DNA from: Stratiolaelaps scimitus
Lineage: Eukaryota; Arthropoda; Arachnida; Mesostigmata; Laelapidae
Reading direction: 5' to 3'
NCBI GenBank assembly: GCA_019614645.1
Contig: JABWDB010000016.1
Location: 3,534,001-3,598,000, forward strand
DNA: 64,000 nt
Positions 1 through 11,600 of the stretch are shown here, piece by piece (position 1 is the first letter of the stretch; each line of letters begins with the position of its first letter). Under the pieces are notes generated by a model. It had not been told where the DNA came from and made no database searches. It saw nothing but the letters and a program-made list of their open reading frames with translations. Position numbers and translations under genes: made by a program.

Positions 1-33
1 ATAGAGGAACAGCTGAGGGCCAGCTTGAAAAAC
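1..33 (+). repeat. 3' end of dispersed retroposon family, cut by window edge
   Basis: The first 33 bases match the 3' end of the family seen at 1369-1481, 2987-3096 and 17794-17871: an ACAGCTGAG core, then CAGCT(C/T)G and a short A-run. Only the last part of the element is in the window, so its length and target-site duplication cannot be judged. Confidence 0.6.
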
Positions 34-1336
34 TATTATCTATGACACCAGTTCATTTTCAGTAAATATAACGTAAGAACAAATAGTTTCACAGTAGCTT
101 TGTCCCACGTCATCATAGGACGCACCCGTCGAAGAGGTGTCGAACATATTCAGGCATTAACGCAGTCAATGATTCCCGCCCGCCGAGCTCAGAATTCCCT
201 GTCAAAATTTCCTCCTCGTTCACGGAGTCATCGCCCGTCGTCGCGATCGCTGTTTCAGTGCTGTTTTCGGAGTTTTCACGGAAACCACCACTCGAGTTAC
301 CATCAAAACTCGATTTCTTCAACCTGATGGGACCGCGGCTGGACGGCACACAATCGTAGAGTCGTCTGCACTGTGGGAAGAGCAAATAATGTTGGGCCTA
401 ATATTTAGGCCTAAATCATTCAATACAGACTAAATGACACATTATAGGGTCAATACTATGCTGCTATTCATGCGCGTTCACCTTGTTACCTCAAGTTCTG
501 GCCGAGGTCAATATTTTCATCAGCTTGTGCACTACACCAAGCAATGCAACGCTATTTGCACATCAAATACGTGCTGGTGAAAAACAACAATCATGTATAA
601 TAGTAATGAGGACTCTAGCAGTTGGACAGATGAATATTTGCTAAAAGAACGACATAGAAATTGACAACACGCGCGTATTTCGACAGCTAACAACTAATAT
701 CAAACAACAATAATACTGAACACAGTCAGCGAAATAAAGAACAACTCGATAGAAATAAAAGTAGATCATAACAGGGACAGACGACGCTGTTAGTTTTTGT
801 ACCCCTCACAATCGAATCGGTAACACATCAAGATGGTTTGCCTCAAGAGAATTTTCATTCAATGTATCTGGATCATACCTCGTAGCGACTGCTGGTGTTT
901 CTCCGCCAGCCATAGCTTTCGATGGTGCAACCTCGTTGAGGGTTTGCTTGTTGTCGCCCATCGTGACCAAACAGCACTTCACTTTAGCCTCTGTAGCATC
1001 AGTTATAGAAGCAAACTGAACTGCAATCATTTATAAAAAAATTATCTGGTTTATATATATTAGACATGATTCGTCTGAAGGCTATCTTTAGTTTATAGCA
1101 AACGTATTTATTTCTCTATTACTGTATTATCGCATGCGTCACGTACGATTCCATCTGGCTGTTCGGGTATCCGGTGGAAATTTGCGCGTCTTTGTCAATG
1201 TCTTTAAATCACGCGCCGACGGCAGACCATATTTGGAAGGCAGACTCCGCATTCGATCAAACAAGATCTTTGTTTAGGTCGCTTATCGCCAGATCCGGGA
1301 ACAGCTGAGATGACAAAGGACTCCAAGAACTCTTCT

Positions 1337-1481
1337 TTATCTGAAGATTCTTGCCAGGTATGAGTAAGGAAGAGAATAAGCAAAGGTGACCCCGACAGTA
1401 GCTCTCATAGTAATACCTAACAGGTTAAGAGCTGCGGCCTGTCAGATAGGGGAACAGCTGAGGCTCAGCTCGAAAAAAACA
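1337..1481 (+). repeat. Dispersed retroposon 3' end, longest copy
   Basis: Bases 1369-1481 are the reverse complement of the copies at 2987-3096 and 17794-17871. They end in CTCGAAAAAAAC, which reads as a short poly(A) tail. Bases 1337-1364 also match 52069-52096 at 25 of 28 positions, and all three differences are transitions, so the family extends further 5' than the two short copies show. No target-site duplication was found here. The layout fits a 5'-truncated LINE or a SINE; no coding sequence is visible in it. Confidence 0.65.
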
Positions 1482-1487
1482 ATAGGT

Positions 1488-1523
1488 CGCTTGTTGTCAC
1501 ATGGCGACATGTTTACAAATGTG
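1488..1523 (+). repeat. Dispersed short repeat, copy 1 (partner at 2277-2310)
   Basis: Both places read CGCTTGT(T/C)GTCACATG, then GACATGTT(T/G)ACAAA(T/C)GTG, with a two-base indel between the halves. Copy 1 directly follows the A-run of the retroposon copy ending at 1481. The repeat class is unknown. Confidence 0.5.
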
Positions 1524-2276
1524 TTTACATACTTGTGGTAGGTAAAGTACTAACTATAAAGATTTCTTATTATATAAATACAAAGCTACTTTGGTGGTGG
1601 TGGTGGTATATATTGCTCATTGATGAACGTGTACGAGTGATACGCTGCACTCTCTCACATCGTCACAAAACTTCTACGGCTAAGTCTGCTTGATTTCTAA
1701 GAAAGATTCTTGCTCAGCTTGCTGTACAAGGCTCGACAAAAATGTGTTTCTCTTCGTCACCTGTACTGCGCTGCATAATCCTGGACTAGCTGCCGCAGCG
1801 AGTGATTTGGAAGTTTCGGCAAAGAACCGATTTCTTATGATGTTTAGTGGCTAGACAATCGAAGGCCGAAACGGCAGGTGGCGTTCAAATTAAACTAGTC
1901 CTAATTATAGTCTCACTTTTAAGAACTACCGTTTGCTCCATTCACGTAGGCAGGCAGTTGGCATTCGAGCCATCACCTTCAGGAGCAATCTTCCAGGGTC
2001 GATGCAGAATCACCTCAGCTTCGAAGCTCCGTCTACGGCAGAACCATAAGGACCGTAGAATAGAATTTAGTATGCGTTCTAAATTCTATATTAAGGTTCT
2101 TTGTGATACTCGCGATACCTAGTTTCGTATACGCTGTTCGTGTTCTTAAATGGTGGTGTGCGATAAATTGCGTATTTACCCTCCACTTCTCAGAGACGCT
2201 CGCTCGGTGTCTGATAGAGTGTAGGTCCTACGCTCGTTCTTACCCACAACCCTTGCAAACCGGTTCGATAAGCAGC

Positions 2277-2310
2277 GCTTGTCGTCACATGTGACATGTT
2301 GACAAACGTG
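2277..2310 (+). repeat. Dispersed short repeat, copy 2 (partner at 1488-1523)
   Basis: Same 35-bp motif and same orientation as 1488-1523, about 790 bp away. No retroposon A-tail precedes this copy, so the repeat is probably separate from the retroposon family. Confidence 0.45.
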
Positions 2311-2446
2311 ATCAGGACTCGTGTGCAAAATGATATACCTATGGCCTATTAGAAGTCGCCTAACGAAATGGCAGAGGCGCCTGTCTTGGCTTTTTGCAAG
2401 AGCATTTGATTTGAACGAAAATGCACCTTTTTTGTTGTTGTGTAAT

Positions 2447-2452
2447 TTTATT
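2447..2452 (-). promoter_or_regulatory. Candidate poly(A) signal of KIAA0513-like gene A
   Basis: On the minus strand this reads AATAAA, about 125 bases past the TGA stop at 2578-2580. This is a normal spacing for a short 3' UTR. The hexamer is common in AT-rich DNA, so it is only suggestive. Confidence 0.4.
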
Positions 2453-2577
2453 CTGACAGCACACCGAAACAAGCATCTTCAGGGGGGCAAGTTTGGAAGA
2501 ACCAAATGTCGTCCGTCGCTGGTAGTACACGATGCTTGTATGTTGGCCAAGTCCAAGCCCGTTGAAGGCTATTAGTC

Positions 2578-5500
2578 TCACAGTGGTAGATTCAGTGATA
2601 GATTCTCACGAAGTAACTGTTCATTTATTTTCGCCGTCATTGCCGCCTGACGAAGAAGCCTCGTATAGGTCTTCGCCATCACCGCTTTATGCCGTACATG
2701 TGCATCGCCGTCCACCTCTGTCGAGGCGGGAATCGACCGCAAATTGTTCGCAGCTTGCACGTACATTTCATGAAGTAGGTTCCAGCAATTTGACGTCGCT
2801 ATTGCCGCGCTACGAAGCAACCGCGCATTGTCTGCCTCCACCGACCTCGCAAGTAGTTGCGGAGCATAGTCTGTAATCGTTGTCAATATGAGCAGTATAA
2901 AGGTTACGGGCACTTTATGGAATTGTCCATTGAGCAATATGTGTAGGTAGAGGCGCACCTTCCATCATGAGCAACTTATATAATTAACTGTTTTTCGAGC
3001 TGACCCTCAGCTGTTCCCCTATCTGACAGGCTTCAGCTCGTAACCTTTAGGTATTACTATGAGGACCTGTCGGGGCCACCTTTGCTTATTCTCTACCTTA
3101 TATAATTAGAACGCATCTTGAGCAACCTATATAATTAGAACGCATATCTGTAAACGAATAGACGCGGTATCGTTACCAATTAGACTATACATTCCTTATT
3201 TCTGTTAACCACCGTTGAACGCCAGAGGGCAATGGTGATAATAATATCAAGCGTTTGATTTCAAAGGAATTGAATACATTAAATATACATTCAAAGGTAT
3301 ATTATTACATAGACCAGGTATTTCTCTCTCGTACCCAATATTCTGTTCACACCTTCACTAAATTAATGGAGTGAGCGTGATATTCTCCAACGGACGAGAT
3401 CATTAATACACTTTTTTGCGATATGTATTTTGTTTGTATGTTTCTTTTGGATCTGGTCGTGGTGTCTATAGTATTGAACACATTTTCGACCATGGAAGGC
3501 TGTTTTAATTCAATTTTGCCGAGCGTGGCTTTGTCTAAATCATTTAGGCTCTGGATGATGTGTGATTTTCACGTCATTTTGTTCACATTGGCATGCCACG
3601 CGTTTTATAAAATTTTACATTGCTTTATCTAGGAGTTCTTTGTCTTTCTCAATGCCTGGGTTCCACATAAACCCTGCGTAAGTTATCACTGGCTCTGTGT
3701 ATGTTCTAAACAATGTCACATAACGGCTGACTACAGAAGACATATGGGAAATTGTACAGCTAAATTGTAAAGTGACCCTGAGGGCAATTAATGTTACGAG
3801 ATTTTAATGGTGGGATCTTTCTGTTCACTGGAAACATTTCTCAATGTTCCGTTTCTAGCCGTTGTCTAATGTTACCACATGCAACAACAAGATAGACAGA
3901 CACGAATATCTACTTACCGCTGTCTACACCGGCAAGGTGTATCTGCTCTTCAACAAACTTTGTAGAGGGAACTTGCAATAGGCGCATATTTTCAAGCAAC
4001 GGCATCAGCTGATTGAATGTTGACTGGCCGCGAAGTTGTTCGATATCCTAAATATTCCCGGCAAACAACAACAAACAACATAAATATAAGGTGCTTTTTT
4101 TCAAGAAATCTCGCTGTTGACTCGTTTGATCCCAATATTGCAGATAAGAAGCCCTTTCTTAATAAAATGTCCATCCATACGTACCAGGTCCGCCGAGTGT
4201 TCAGCTGAACTGTGTTGTCTTAGATCTTTCTCAACGAGCTCTATTAATGCGGCCTTCCATAGACTATAATTCTTCCATACTGGCCGTGATGCCTCATTTT
4301 CATATAGGTACAGCTTTCTGCCTTGGTTGTCTTGATAGCATAGAAATGATTGAAGAAATACAATCAGCTACCGGCTGGATATTTTATCATCAACGTATCA
4401 AAACGAGTACCTTCGAAGTGTTTGTCTCAAGTACGTTTATCATTATGGTTATGATGATTCCAGTTGTTGATTTTGAATAGCCTCAACCACATCCGTAGCA
4501 TAACCAGTCGAGAAGCAGTTTTGGATATTGACGGTCAGTCAAGAAAAGGAGACAAGATTCGCCTCAGAAATTAAATGAGAATTAGCTGAATTTCAAATTT
4601 GTTCCATTTTGCTATCGCCGCCCGCTGCCGTTGAAATAAATGTGAACATATTGTATCTGAAAATGGTATTCTAGACAACGCGATATCTACGGCACTAGGT
4701 GGGCGCAAAAGGGTGACGGTAACCCCATTTCGCATGAAACCGATAGGACAGCGGCAAAACAACCTTTTCTGAAGAAAGTGAAACACATGTGCATGAGCGT
4801 TGCGGCAGGTTCCCACTCTTGTTCGAGCAACACTTGATGAAAGATCGTCGAAAGTGCCGCAGCGAGATTCTCAAAGGCGGAACTCGACCACTCCCTTTTG
4901 TCGCGAAATCCGTCGAGTGCCTTCGCAAACGCTAACCGACCATGAGAGGTTTGTGAGAGCTCCTTGAATCGGGCTCGATCCTGCGGCTTTATCCAGGGTG
5001 TCGCCTCGTCGTCCTCATCCGGCGTACTTCATATAGAGAATCCATGAGAAAGAAATGAAAATATTTAGAACAACAACGATGAAGGCATAGCGAGTTTATC
5101 GAGACTGACGTCGTCCAACTAGATGGACAATACTAGCAGCTAGCGTAGTAATCGACACACAGATCTCACACTTCATACAGCATACTATGGTAGATTGCAA
5201 ATACAGTATAGATATAACCAGCTCCTTCATCGATGGCTGAGATGCGAGAACCCCATTGGGGCGGGCCTGCCCGTTGCGGATACGGCCGAGTTGCATAAAG
5301 GGCCGAATTGAAAGCCGCTCAGTCGATTATTGCGGCTGACTAAGTTCGGCTTTCCGTAAACAAGTACTTGTATTGTATAGTCACTATGCAAATCTCTAAA
5401 CGCCCACCCTTTCGAGAAACACAATATTGAGTCAGTATAATATATATATATATATGCGTGTGAAAAATCTTGCACAGCCGTACGCTACTGTACTTGTTTT

Positions 5501-6727
5501 ACTTACTTAAACATTCGTTGAATGTAGTCAGCCATGAAGGAAAAGGCTATTTTATACTCGTTTTGCTCAGTTATGGGCACACCCTGATCTGTACGTTCGG
5601 CCGCATCATCTTCATCCTCAGTTTCCGCGTCTTGTTCAGTACTAGGTGACAAATCGGATGCACTTGACAGTTGCCTGAAAATTCGATCACTTTCACATCG
5701 AACACTATGCCTCTTCCTTCGAAAATGCACCCTCTGTGTATTTGTTTGTGTATGGCTGTTTGCAAATTTTCATAGTCCTGCAGAAAAACGGCTGACAACG
5801 CGTACAGTGTGAGCCCGGTCCGGAGTCGTCTGAGCTACGTTGCTTTGATTAACTTGGAACTGGAATCATTCTAGTCGCTATAGGGAGCACTAGGAACAGC
5901 TTAACTGCAGCATGCATATATTACTATTATAAGCAGTCAATCTCTCTCGTTTGCTTGAATGTATTGTCCAAAATTTCAAGTTTCTTATGTTCAGGAATAC
6001 TCGTTCAACAGTATGCACGATAGATTTAGAAACTTCAGTTATTCCTTATCGATCCAACATAAACATTGTAGCTTAACTCGCTAGACCTCAGACTGGGATG
6101 TATCTATTTTGGACTAGTGTAGCCTATAGTGGGGCATTCCGAATAATACCATACCTCATAGAAACATTCATAACCATAGGCTGGCGAAGTTCTCTAGCTC
6201 TAGAGGTCGCAGACTAGTGTCTCTGAGAACGCACACGTTATGGATCCTGTGTGTGGCACTAAAAAGTAGATCCTATCGCGATACCTTACTTGACTGACAA
6301 ATATGGAAGTACATAACCGCATCAATTTGTACGTGCTTACCGTACGCCAGCGATACGCTAAGCACTCGGTGTTGCCCCTACCATCATCCCGTTAACGAGA
6401 ACATTATGCAATGCAATTAAGTCGTTAGTTAGCCCACCCGCTTAAGTGTTGCCTAATCTTATATTGCGGCATCTTCCTGACCCAAATACCTAGACTTTGA
6501 AGCATTGACTAAATTCCCTTACTATTTTGTCATATACACCAATACCTCGCGCTGCACTCCATACATTGAGTTACATAATGTTCTATTTCATGGGCCTATT
6601 ACCTGCTGACCGATGGAGAAGTTTGAGTAGGATCTGCCTCACCAGCTGAACCCGAGCCGCTTTTCAAACTGATGCTTTCATCGATTCCTTCATCAGGTGT
6701 ACTCTCATTCGCTTTTCCGCTGTCCAT
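2578..6727 (-). CDS. KIAA0513-like: KIAA0513-like protein, paralog A (6 coding exons, 371 aa)
   Basis: Coding exons in transcript order are 6727-6603, 5674-5507, 5026-4764, 4321-4185, 4047-3918 and 2870-2578, 1116 nt in all including the stop. Phases fit at every junction with no internal stop. Residues 1-98 are acidic and Ser-rich. The exon 3 region (99-185) ends in MHMCFTFF, the family hallmark. Exon 4 carries PVWKNYSLWKAAL, matching the QPIWxxxRFWxAAFF block of the family. Exon 5 carries TFNQLMPLLENM. The 96-residue last exon is long and has repeated LLR-type segments, probably helical or coiled coil. Weak points are the exon 3 donor (GTTGTT) and the exon 4 acceptor (ACCAAG); both sit at the position used in paralog B and preserve the frame. 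A pyrimidine-rich CTGCAG lies one base before the ATG, so a noncoding 5' exon is likely. The last intron (2871-3917) contains two retroelement pieces. The molecular function of the family is poorly known. Confidence 0.8.
2975..3108 (-). mobile_element. Retroposon 3' end with 12-bp target-site duplication
   Basis: The direct repeat CTTATATAATTA at 2975-2986 and 3097-3108 flanks a 110-bp insert (2987-3096). On the minus strand the insert ends in CTCGAAAAACAGT, an A-run at its 3' end. This is the hallmark of target-primed reverse transcription by LINE machinery. It lies in the last intron of KIAA0513-like gene A, in the same orientation. The host site is itself a 26-bp tandem duplication around GAGCAAC(C/T)TATATAATTA, with the other copy at about 3120-3145. 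Confidence 0.75.
3540..3755 (-). pseudogene. LINE reverse-transcriptase C-terminal fragment (CR1/jockey-like)
   Basis: The minus-strand frame contains VTLFRTYTEPVITYAG followed by MWNPGIEKDKELLDKAM, then a stop, then FIKRVA. This matches the typical LINE thumb pattern (LyrtyvrPvleYa..vWnP...kDi..Le..q..ftkri). The stops show it is dead. It lies in the last intron of KIAA0513-like gene A, on the same strand. The fragment is too short to place in a clade with confidence. Confidence 0.65.
5440..5455. repeat. (TA)n microsatellite
   Basis: Eight TA units in the intron between exons 2 and 3 of KIAA0513-like gene A, just past the exon 2 donor on the minus strand. Confidence 0.8.
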
Positions 6728-6919
6728 GCTGCAGGTTTGAGAGGCAAAGGATGGTGCAAAAAAATCGAATTGTTAAATCATCTCGAAAATAGAAGTGGAC
6801 GCGTTTGGCTGTCATCGAAGATTTTAGTTGTAGACGTTAGGACTAATATGTCTCAAAATATATTCAAACATACAAAATTAGGAATTATTTCTAGGGGTTA
6901 TTTGGGGGGGGGAGGTGGA

Positions 6920-7198
6920 TTAGTTGGGGACCGGGGTCGAGGCCAAAATTGTCCAGAGGAAGGCGATGGCATTGCCTCTCTGCACAGCGAGCGACAGGCA
7001 TTGCAGAACGAAAGATCCTGCGCGCTTGTCCCCAGTGGCGCGGATCAGCCTATCGTAGACCCCATCGAGGAAGTTCGCAATGAGGGGGCCGTGCCCGCCT
7101 AAGGTCTCAAAAGCAAGGGGGGACAAAAGGTGGGTGGCCTGGAGTGCGGCGTACTTCCGAAGCTTGGCCCGCTCCGCACGCGCTACCGTGTCACCGGC
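6920..7198 (-). pseudogene. Retroelement polyprotein C-terminal fragment
   Basis: An open minus-strand frame of about 92 codons ends at a stop near 6920. It includes AERAKLRKYAAL, then LLSPLAFETLGGHGP, then ATGDKRAGSF and LSLAVQRGNAIAFL. From memory, the pattern 'P(I/L)A.ETLG..GP...FL...GR.I...TGD.R...FL.QR.S.A(I/V)QRGNA' is the C-terminus of reverse-transcriptase proteins often deposited for ticks and other invertebrates as transposon proteins. GC content is clearly higher than in the flanks. It starts about 190 bp upstream of the first coding exon of KIAA0513-like gene A. Only the C-terminal end is present. Confidence 0.6.
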
Positions 7199-7209
7199 GA
7201 TGGTTTCAC

Positions 7210-7243
7210 AGTGGTTGACATAAGTGCTAGAGTGTCAACCACT
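7210..7243. repeat. Inverted repeat (11-bp arms, 12-bp loop)
   Basis: AGTGGTTGACA at 7210-7220 and its perfect reverse complement at 7233-7243. It abuts the 5' side of the retroelement fragment at 6920-7198 and may mark a truncation or rearrangement junction. Confidence 0.6.
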
Positions 7244-8526
7244 TGATATTGAATATTTAACATTTCATTGTAAATTATAGGTTAAATATGAGCCAGCTTT
7301 TTTTTTCTTTTTATCAGAATACGTTAACTAGGTAGAAAAGGAAACCGAATGATGAGGCGAGCACTAAGATGTCGCTGGCGATATAGAGAACCATACATTC
7401 AAAACTATACTAGGATTATACGTAAACTGGCAAGTGAAACTTTTTTACAGAGCAGGTCTTTTCTTCGGCAGTGCTTCCGGGTAGGACTGTGCCCTTTTAC
7501 GATTCATTGCGAGGTTCACGTTTAGGGGATATCGTATCGTCTATAGCGACAGCAGTATCCGGAGTGGAAAATCTGCGATTCCTGTAACGAGCAGAATATG
7601 TCAGGTTCAGTTTGTGAGGTCCTGTATTGTGTTGTGCGCAAGATAAATTGAACGAACTCAGAGGGAGATTTTTAATTCAATAGTCTAGGATGTTGGTGTG
7701 GCGAAAACTTAATGGCTTTACGATCCCGGCGTTAGTTCGACGCTGTATCGCCTGCTGGACAATATAAAAGAGAACAAAAATATGCCGAGTGATAGTAATA
7801 ATAGAATTTCATTGTGGCCATAACATTGACGAGGTTTTTGCCCCTCGGCGAAGTCATGACTTTTCCCTTAATACGTCTCCATTATATGCGCGCCACTTGA
7901 TTTATATTTCAGGTGAGCCTACTTAATTCAGATAACCACTAAAACAGATACTCTTTAAATTCGCTGAAGAGCGTATCGTGCTTTCGTTTGAGACGGTGGC
8001 GAATGCCATCACGGGAGATGATATTGGTACGAATTTATCGAAGTTGACAAGTACATTCTCTTTAGTGCGGCTTCTTCATTCAGTATATAATGTAATCTTT
8101 CATTGAGAGAAACGCCGATGATTGTAGAGTACGCCCGGGCAGCTACCGTCATTGTTTAGATAAATCTTTGTGTTGGCGGCTGATTCTTCCACAGCTCTCA
8201 ACCCACACCTCCCTCTCTGAGGCCTGCCGCGGGAGAATTTGAACCTGCGATATTGATCAGTCATCTATTTAAGCTGTGAAAATAGTCCTTAGAGATAATG
8301 GTAATACGTGTGGAGGTCAGGTTGACTTACCGATTTGGATGAGCGCGCGTTTCGTTGTCGTAGTGCTAAAATAGCAGAGCTGGTCTTTAATCCAGTGCTA
8401 CAGTGAGAAGCGTATCTCAAAGCTTGACGCTGATCTGGCAGTTTTGGTACATTTGTCCGTTAAGCCTGGTCGCCTGGTGGTGCGCCTTGTAATCGGATGA
8501 GACATGCTCCCAAGCGATTACTTAGC

Positions 8527-8684
8527 GACTTAATTAACTTACACAACCTTAAATATATATTGACTTAATTAGCTTACACCACCTTAAATATATATTGACT
8601 TAATTCGCTTACACGATCTTGAATAAATATTGACTAAATTAGCTTACACGGCCTTAAAGATATTTTGTCTTAATTAGCTTACAC
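8527..8684. repeat. 35-bp minisatellite, about 4.5 units
   Basis: Units start at 8527, 8562, 8597, 8632 and 8667 (last one partial). The unit begins GACTTAATTAGCTTACAC and continues with an AT-rich half, CCTTAAATATATATT. Units diverge progressively from left to right, so the array is old or not being homogenised. The spacing is exactly 35 bp throughout. Confidence 0.9.
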
Positions 8685-11600
8685 GCTGCTCACTGTTTTT
8701 TTGCTGTTTTAACAATAGCCACTCGTCCACTCTGTAATACAATGGAATATTGGAAGACTACTCTGAATATCAAGAAAACTCGAGTATGATTTATTCGCAA
8801 GTTGATACAGGGGATCTACTGACCAACGAATACGTAAATGAGTTTTGGTGATTACCAGGACACCTCACTGGCTGCCTCGTGCTGGAAAAATTCAAAGTGC
8901 ACTATCGTGGGCCAGTCATCGCCATTGTATCCAAGGTTGTTGCTCCATACATTCGTTCAACTGTCCCTAACGCCATGGCTAACTAAGCTACTAAATATAT
9001 TCTTTAGATATTTTCATTTATTTACAGAATATTAAAAGCAGCTTTTATTGGATTGAGAGGGAAGTTTTACGCTGTGGGGAAATCTTGGCTATCATATTGG
9101 CCAAAGGCGGCGCAGTGAGCACAACTGGTTCGCAGACTAGTCACACTGGCAAAGGTTCAAATGGAGCTATGCGTTTGTAAGACGCCTGCACTTGGTTTCG
9201 TTGGCGCCCAGGTTCCCGGTAGCATCATCGACATTTATTAGTATTATTATTATTATATTCATTAAATATCTTCAACGAGGAGATATTTTGGAGGTAACAT
9301 CATATATCAAACCTGGTCAAACACATAATGGTCAAAACATATAAATGACCATGGAGTGACACACACATAAAATATGTCATCAATATCGGCTAAACTAAGT
9401 AAGTTAAAACAAGATGTTTTAGTATGAGCTTATTTTTAATAATTCGACGACATGTTTCATGAGGCACGCCAATGTTAGCCGCTAAAGTCGTCAATGACCA
9501 AGCTCTAGTCGCCTTTAGCGGCGCACACGTATCTCCGAAGTCATCACGTGGGTCATCTGATCATATTCTGAGGTCATAACTGCATACATAAGATAACTAT
9601 GTACCTCAGGTATAACTAATAATCACCCTATGTTCGTTATTAATGCGCATTCCGCAACGAACCCAAGTAGAAGGCTGAACTTATTTGCAAGCGAGGACTC
9701 CTGCATCGGACGTTCCGATTTTATGATTAGTGTTCTTTTGGGCCCCTGTTGCTTGAACGCACCTACGTCGAAGGAGCATTAAAAAACTGGTGTATCAAAA
9801 ACATGCGTCGCTACGTAGACATATTCGAGGGTGATCCGCGAAAAGGAGACTACTCTACTTGAACCTAATTAAACCACACCCATTTATCACACGATTACAT
9901 TCCGTTCATTTTATTCACTTTCTATCTATGACAATCAACCGAACGAAAATGGCACGTGTCTGTTTACTATAATATAGTGTTTCTGTTTTTCTAACAGTCC
10001 TTGTGATATTCACTAGTGTCATGTACTAATTATAATAATAAAACGAATAATAGTAGCAACAATAAGTAAAGGTAAGTCGGTATGTGTTTTCACGCGGTCC
10101 GCTCAGAAGAGCGTCTTTTACGGTTCTACATTACGAGGTTAAGTGAGAAGTGCAAGCCAGCCACTTAGCGAGCCCAGCGCTCGGTAGGGCGTCCTGTGTT
10201 TCATCGTAACAACAATAGCAATAAGAATGAGATCACGCGACGCGATGGCACAGCGGTAAGACAACAAGTGTCACAATTATTGTCAAGTCCACATGGAGAT
10301 GAACAACAACAGTGAAACGCAAATGATAGTCGGTTCAGCAGAAACGGCCAACGGTGTCAACAACAACCAACATCGTAGATACAACATGTGACGTGACAAC
10401 AGCAGCAACAACAACAGCAACGCCAGCGGTTCATTGAAATGCCAAACGATTCGAACACAAAACCGAACGAAATGACGAAAATACCAGCGCAAATATCTCA
10501 ACAATATGATGATATCTATAATATTTATTATGTGTATTTTACACTATACTATTATACACTAGCCGGCAGACAATTAACCTTCATGCTCATCGCGGTCACT
10601 TATAGCCTATGGCTGAGAAGTAATTACATTCTACCAATTGGTCTGTAGGAGATACGAGCCATCTGGAAGAACGCAAGGTGAACTGTAAAAGGGAATTGTC
10701 GGGTCTTAACGCGTACATACTCGGTGATCTGACAAAACTGAATAGGCTAGTGTTGATCAGAGTGAATTGGTAGTACAGGGTATACCAATTAGTGCAGGGT
10801 ATAATTAGCAAATCTAATTTGAAATCAAATTCAACCTGATCTTGGATGTCTATACAAACGCCTGTTCAAATCGAGCATAAGGGTCGATTTGATATCGATC
10901 GGAGTCGATTTCAGTCCTTTTATTTTTCGATAGACATTAATTAACAGGATGCTGGTGAATCGGTTCGCGACCTCTTGAGCGATGATCGACCGACCGATTT
11001 TGCTGAGACTAAATTTCACTGTCTGTTTATTGTTCCGGGCTGACTATGTACGTGCGTGTCAGGTATATGTCCATATTCATATTACTACCCGTTTACGCAG
11101 TCTACGGCTTGACAAATGGCGCATTCGATGGTGTTCAAACTCGCCTTAGGGACCTCAACCTAGAAGGACCATGATAAGACCTAGATTTCAGGCGTATTTC
11201 ACGATCAACGCAGAGCCGAATCAGATTGACCCGTGAAACAATTGGTATATGATGCGTGTATTGTAATAACGAGAAATAAATGATTCCTATCACTTTTTTG
11301 TGCGATAATTAGCACATATCTTTGGACGTTTTAGACGTCCAGGAGTATCCACTTAAAACTGGTCTAGGCCATAGCCGTTAAGAACAAACTTGTCCTTCCC
11401 ATAAGGAAATATGAAAGCAGAATGAAAAAGGAAGGGTCCTGGTTGCCACCTTTGAACAAGTTGTATTTTTATTTACCTGAAACTGATTGCTCGACTCCTA
11501 GAAGGAGTTTGGGTAACGAAATGCATTTGAGCGCATTTCCATGGCGCCTACTTGTTATTGCCTGATAATCCTGGTGAAACCCAAGAATTCAATCGCTCGA

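Noticed and set aside
2532..2876. 114-codon plus-strand frame
   Set aside because: It is the antisense shadow of the last exon of KIAA0513-like gene A, which has paralog and splice support.
4247..4480. 77-codon plus-strand frame
   Set aside because: Overlaps exon 4 of gene A in antisense; no domain of its own.
8213..8260. B-box-like GGTTCAAATTCTCCCGC on the minus strand
   Set aside because: No A-box upstream and no cloverleaf; at most a decayed SINE end.
10240..10300. tRNA-like A-box sequence (TGGCACAGCGGTAAGAC) on the plus strand
   Set aside because: No B-box at the expected distance and no tRNA fold; an A-box match alone occurs by chance.
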